The notes under the pieces are model-generated. The model saw only the letters and a list, made by a program, of their open reading frames with translations. It made no database searches and was not told where the DNA came from. Positions 29,346 to 31,000 of a stretch of 31,000 bases of DNA are shown one piece after another. This DNA comes from a virus. How positions within the stretch are numbered: position 1 is the stretch's first letter; the number at the start of each line of letters is the position of its first letter. Location of the stretch: IMG/VR virus record IMGVR_UViG_3300023210_000142, positions 1 to 31,000 of that record; one strand, written 5' to 3'. The position numbers were made by a program, and so were the translations under genes.

Positions 29346-29409
29346 TTTTTATCTTACTTAAATATATTTTTAATTTTTTTATATTCTTTGCTTTTGGTCT
29401 ATATTTCAT
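29338..29409 (-). CDS. Possible very small Lys-rich peptide, 23 aa
   Basis: MKYRPKAKNIKKLKIYLSKI then KNV: almost half basic. It overlaps the connector gene by 4 nt and the 49-aa membrane gene by 8 nt, so it lies neatly between them. It could be a real peptide or chance in AT-rich DNA. Confidence 0.3.
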   Translation of the reverse strand: MKYRPKAKNIKKLKIYLSKIKNV

Positions 29410-29903
29410 AGTCTTATCCCTATATTATAAGCGTTGTCAATAGGATTCAAATCCGAACCACTATTAGAGGTGTACTCAGGAAAGGAACTTGAATTGTCGC
29501 ATAAATAATCAACTATTCTCTGACCATAAAACTCAGCCGTATCTCTCTCCTTTTGTATTAACCAGTTCAAATCCTCTTTGCTAGCAGCTTGCCCATTTTC
29601 GCTATTCTTTTGCGTAACCGTTCCGTTCTTAATTTGAAAAGATATAAATGGCAAAGCCTCAATTAATGCGTAATGAATAATTGAATCCTGAACATAATCA
29701 TCTACTAAGATTTTATAAACCCCTTCTAATGTTCCTGCTGCTATTTCTGTTTCAATCTTAACGTATAGATCAGTTCCTAAAATAACTTGCATGTGCTTGT
29801 CTTGTGCTATCTTTAAAAAAGGTAACAAGAAAGCAGTATCTACATTGTAATTTATAGCCGTAGAACTCTTTAATTTATCTTCGTTGCAAAATAGTGATGC
29901 CAT
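29406..29903 (-). CDS. Head-tail connector, DUF6712-like, 165 aa
   Basis: Helical protein directly after the portal, with the characteristic FLLPFLKIAQDKHMQVILGT then DLYVKIETE (about 25-55), and a C-terminal part with AEFYGQRIVDYLCDN. This is the usual signature of the DUF6712 head-tail adaptor of Bacteroidota phages. The start overlaps the portal stop as TAATG. Confidence 0.75.
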   Translation of the reverse strand: MASLFCNEDKLKSSTAINYNVDTAFLLPFLKIAQDKHMQVILGTDLYVKIETEIAAGTLEGVYKILVDDYVQDSIIHYALIEALPFISFQIKNGTVTQKNSENGQAASKEDLNWLIQKERDTAEFYGQRIVDYLCDNSSSFPEYTSNSGSDLNPIDNAYNIGIRL

Positions 29904-31000
29904 TATCTTTTCTTTATAAATCCTCTATTAGTCATATCTTTAGGTTTCATCGCTACCTCTTTAGTATTACGAACTCTGTAACCTTCTTTATCTGCCTGAT
30001 TTGTGCTTACTGTCGGTGCTAATGGGCTTTTAACATCCACCTTGATTACGCTCTTAAAAGTCTTCCTTCTCCATTTGTGATGGCAATCTCCACCACCTTT
30101 ATACTTCCAAATAGAATAGGTATTCGCTCCTGCTTTACCCCAACCTTTATTTACTTCTTTACCGCCCATAGCGATAATATCTTCTTTTCTGTATAGCTTA
30201 CGAGCATTCACCATCTTACGACAAAAGGCTCTACTATTACCACTAACTGCTAATGGTTCATACGCATATCTTACCTTATACATAAAGCCATTAATCGTAG
30301 CATCCTGATCGCTATTTGCGTTTGGTCGTGCAGTACCTGAGCTTACAAACTTGTACTCTTCTAAAGCCTCATATTCTTCTGCATCTTCATCGCTTATTAA
30401 CTCCCAATCTTCATCGCTTAACTCTTCACCCAATCCGATTAACTCGGTAGCAATTAATGTATCATTTTTTTCATCTTCTTTTGAGAAGTTTTCACACATC
30501 TCTATACCCGTTTCCTTCTCAGTTTCCTCAGCGTTTAAATCTTCAGTTTCTATGAACTCAATAGGTTGTAAAGTCTTAAAATAGGTATCTAAAACAATAT
30601 TGTTTACCGCTAAAACACTATCAATAGCCTCTAGCATAATATTTTGCTTAGGCTTGATTACCGTATTATCCCACAACTGAGATGCAGTCTTTATCTCATC
30701 TGCATTATTACCGAATCCCGTTGCATCTTTAATACCGAATAGCATAGGACTTGTTACCTTATGCCCTACTAAAATCTTCTTTGTTGCCTCTTCAGATAGG
30801 AATTTATATTGCTCTGAGGCTTCCGAAATTGGTAAACTCTCAATAGTTGTAGCAGTACTCGAATCATCGTTAAATGATAATAGGAATTTCTTACCTCCAG
30901 TACCTTGTAACTTCTGTTCTACCTTTCTTTCAATAACTCGCTGCTCATCTTCGGTAGGTAAACCATTATTAAAGTTAACCATCATCGAAGGAGCGAATCC
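29903..31000 (-). CDS. Phage portal protein, C-terminal part (continues across window edge)
   Basis: Continuation of the portal from codon 211 to the stop: FLLSFNDDSSTATTIESLPI, then VTSPMLFGIKDATGFGNNAD and a helical stem (about residues 250-370), then an acidic stretch (EELSDEDWELISDEDAEEYE). The last about 120 residues form a distinct domain, ANTYSIWKYKGGGDCHHKWR, with a Cys-His-His cluster and a basic tail. That domain looks like an appended module seen in several Bacteroidota phages; its role is unknown. Confidence 0.8.
   Translation of the reverse strand, partial: GFAPSMMVNFNNGLPTEDEQRVIERKVEQKLQGTGGKKFLLSFNDDSSTATTIESLPISEASEQYKFLSEEATKKILVGHKVTSPMLFGIKDATGFGNNADEIKTASQLWDNTVIKPKQNIMLEAIDSVLAVNNIVLDTYFKTLQPIEFIETEDLNAEETEKETGIEMCENFSKEDEKNDTLIATELIGLGEELSDEDWELISDEDAEEYEALEEYKFVSSGTARPNANSDQDATINGFMYKVRYAYEPLAVSGNSRAFCRKMVNARKLYRKEDIIAMGGKEVNKGWGKAGANTYSIWKYKGGGDCHHKWRRKTFKSVIKVDVKSPLAPTVSTNQADKEGYRVRNTKEVAMKPKDMTNRGFIKKR
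30875..31000. repeat. Right copy of 126-bp terminal direct repeat
   Basis: Identical to 8..133 to the last base of the window; the offset of 30,867 bp gives the unit length of the circular map. Confidence 0.95.

Noticed and set aside
1-31000. tRNA genes, CRISPR arrays, insertion sequences, integrase or attachment sites
   Set aside because: No cloverleaf, regularly spaced repeat array, transposase or recombinase was seen on either strand by eye; the only long repeats are the terminal 126 bp and the 32-bp promoter pair.

Overview
This is essentially one complete genome unit of a small tailed (siphovirus-like) phage. A 126-bp stretch at the left end (8..133) recurs at the right end (30875..31000). 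The portal gene runs off the left edge and re-enters in the same frame at the right edge, which gives a circular or terminally redundant unit of about 30,867 bp. The host is probably a Bacteroidota bacterium, most likely marine or freshwater Flavobacteriia. The signs are AT-rich DNA, few Shine-Dalgarno sequences, TATATTTG promoter boxes typical of that phylum, and protein families common in flavobacterial phages: a DUF3127-like SSB, a DUF6712-like connector, an XkdF-like protease and a FISUMP domain. Host identity is inference.

Every convincing gene lies on the minus strand, so the genome is read from high to low coordinates. The early and middle region (28.3 to 19.2 kb) encodes a metallophosphoesterase, small regulators and zinc-finger proteins, a possible Rad52/Erf-like annealing protein, a DnaA-domain-IV-like DNA-binding protein, an SSB, a HTH replication protein, a C5 cytosine methyltransferase, a VRR-NUC nuclease and a MazG-like enzyme. 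It also holds two structured non-coding stretches (20515..20725 and about 19925..20177) and several tiny membrane ORFs. No polymerase, helicase or integrase was seen, so replication probably borrows the host replisome and the phage is probably lytic.

A sigma-like factor (18690..19208) comes just before the packaging block: zinc ribbon, ParB-like, HNH, small terminase and large terminase. Tail genes follow (15.6 to 7.2 kb): a frameshifted assembly chaperone, completion proteins, two large tail proteins and a short tape measure. The head genes come next (7.2 to 4.4 kb): protease, scaffold, major capsid, and a tail-tube-like protein. After them lie a decoration-like protein, a 726-aa LamG protein and small proteins, then portal and connector. 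The lysis cassette (29.3 to 28.3 kb) has an M15 peptidase among small membrane proteins and closes the circle.

Two promoter classes are visible. One is a host-like TATATTTG box in front of early genes. The other is a bipartite element, ACAAAA-N11-CTATTTATA, in front of the tail, scaffold and decoration operons and in front of the MazG/sigma block. The latter could be the target of the phage sigma factor. Five intrinsic terminators delimit the units.
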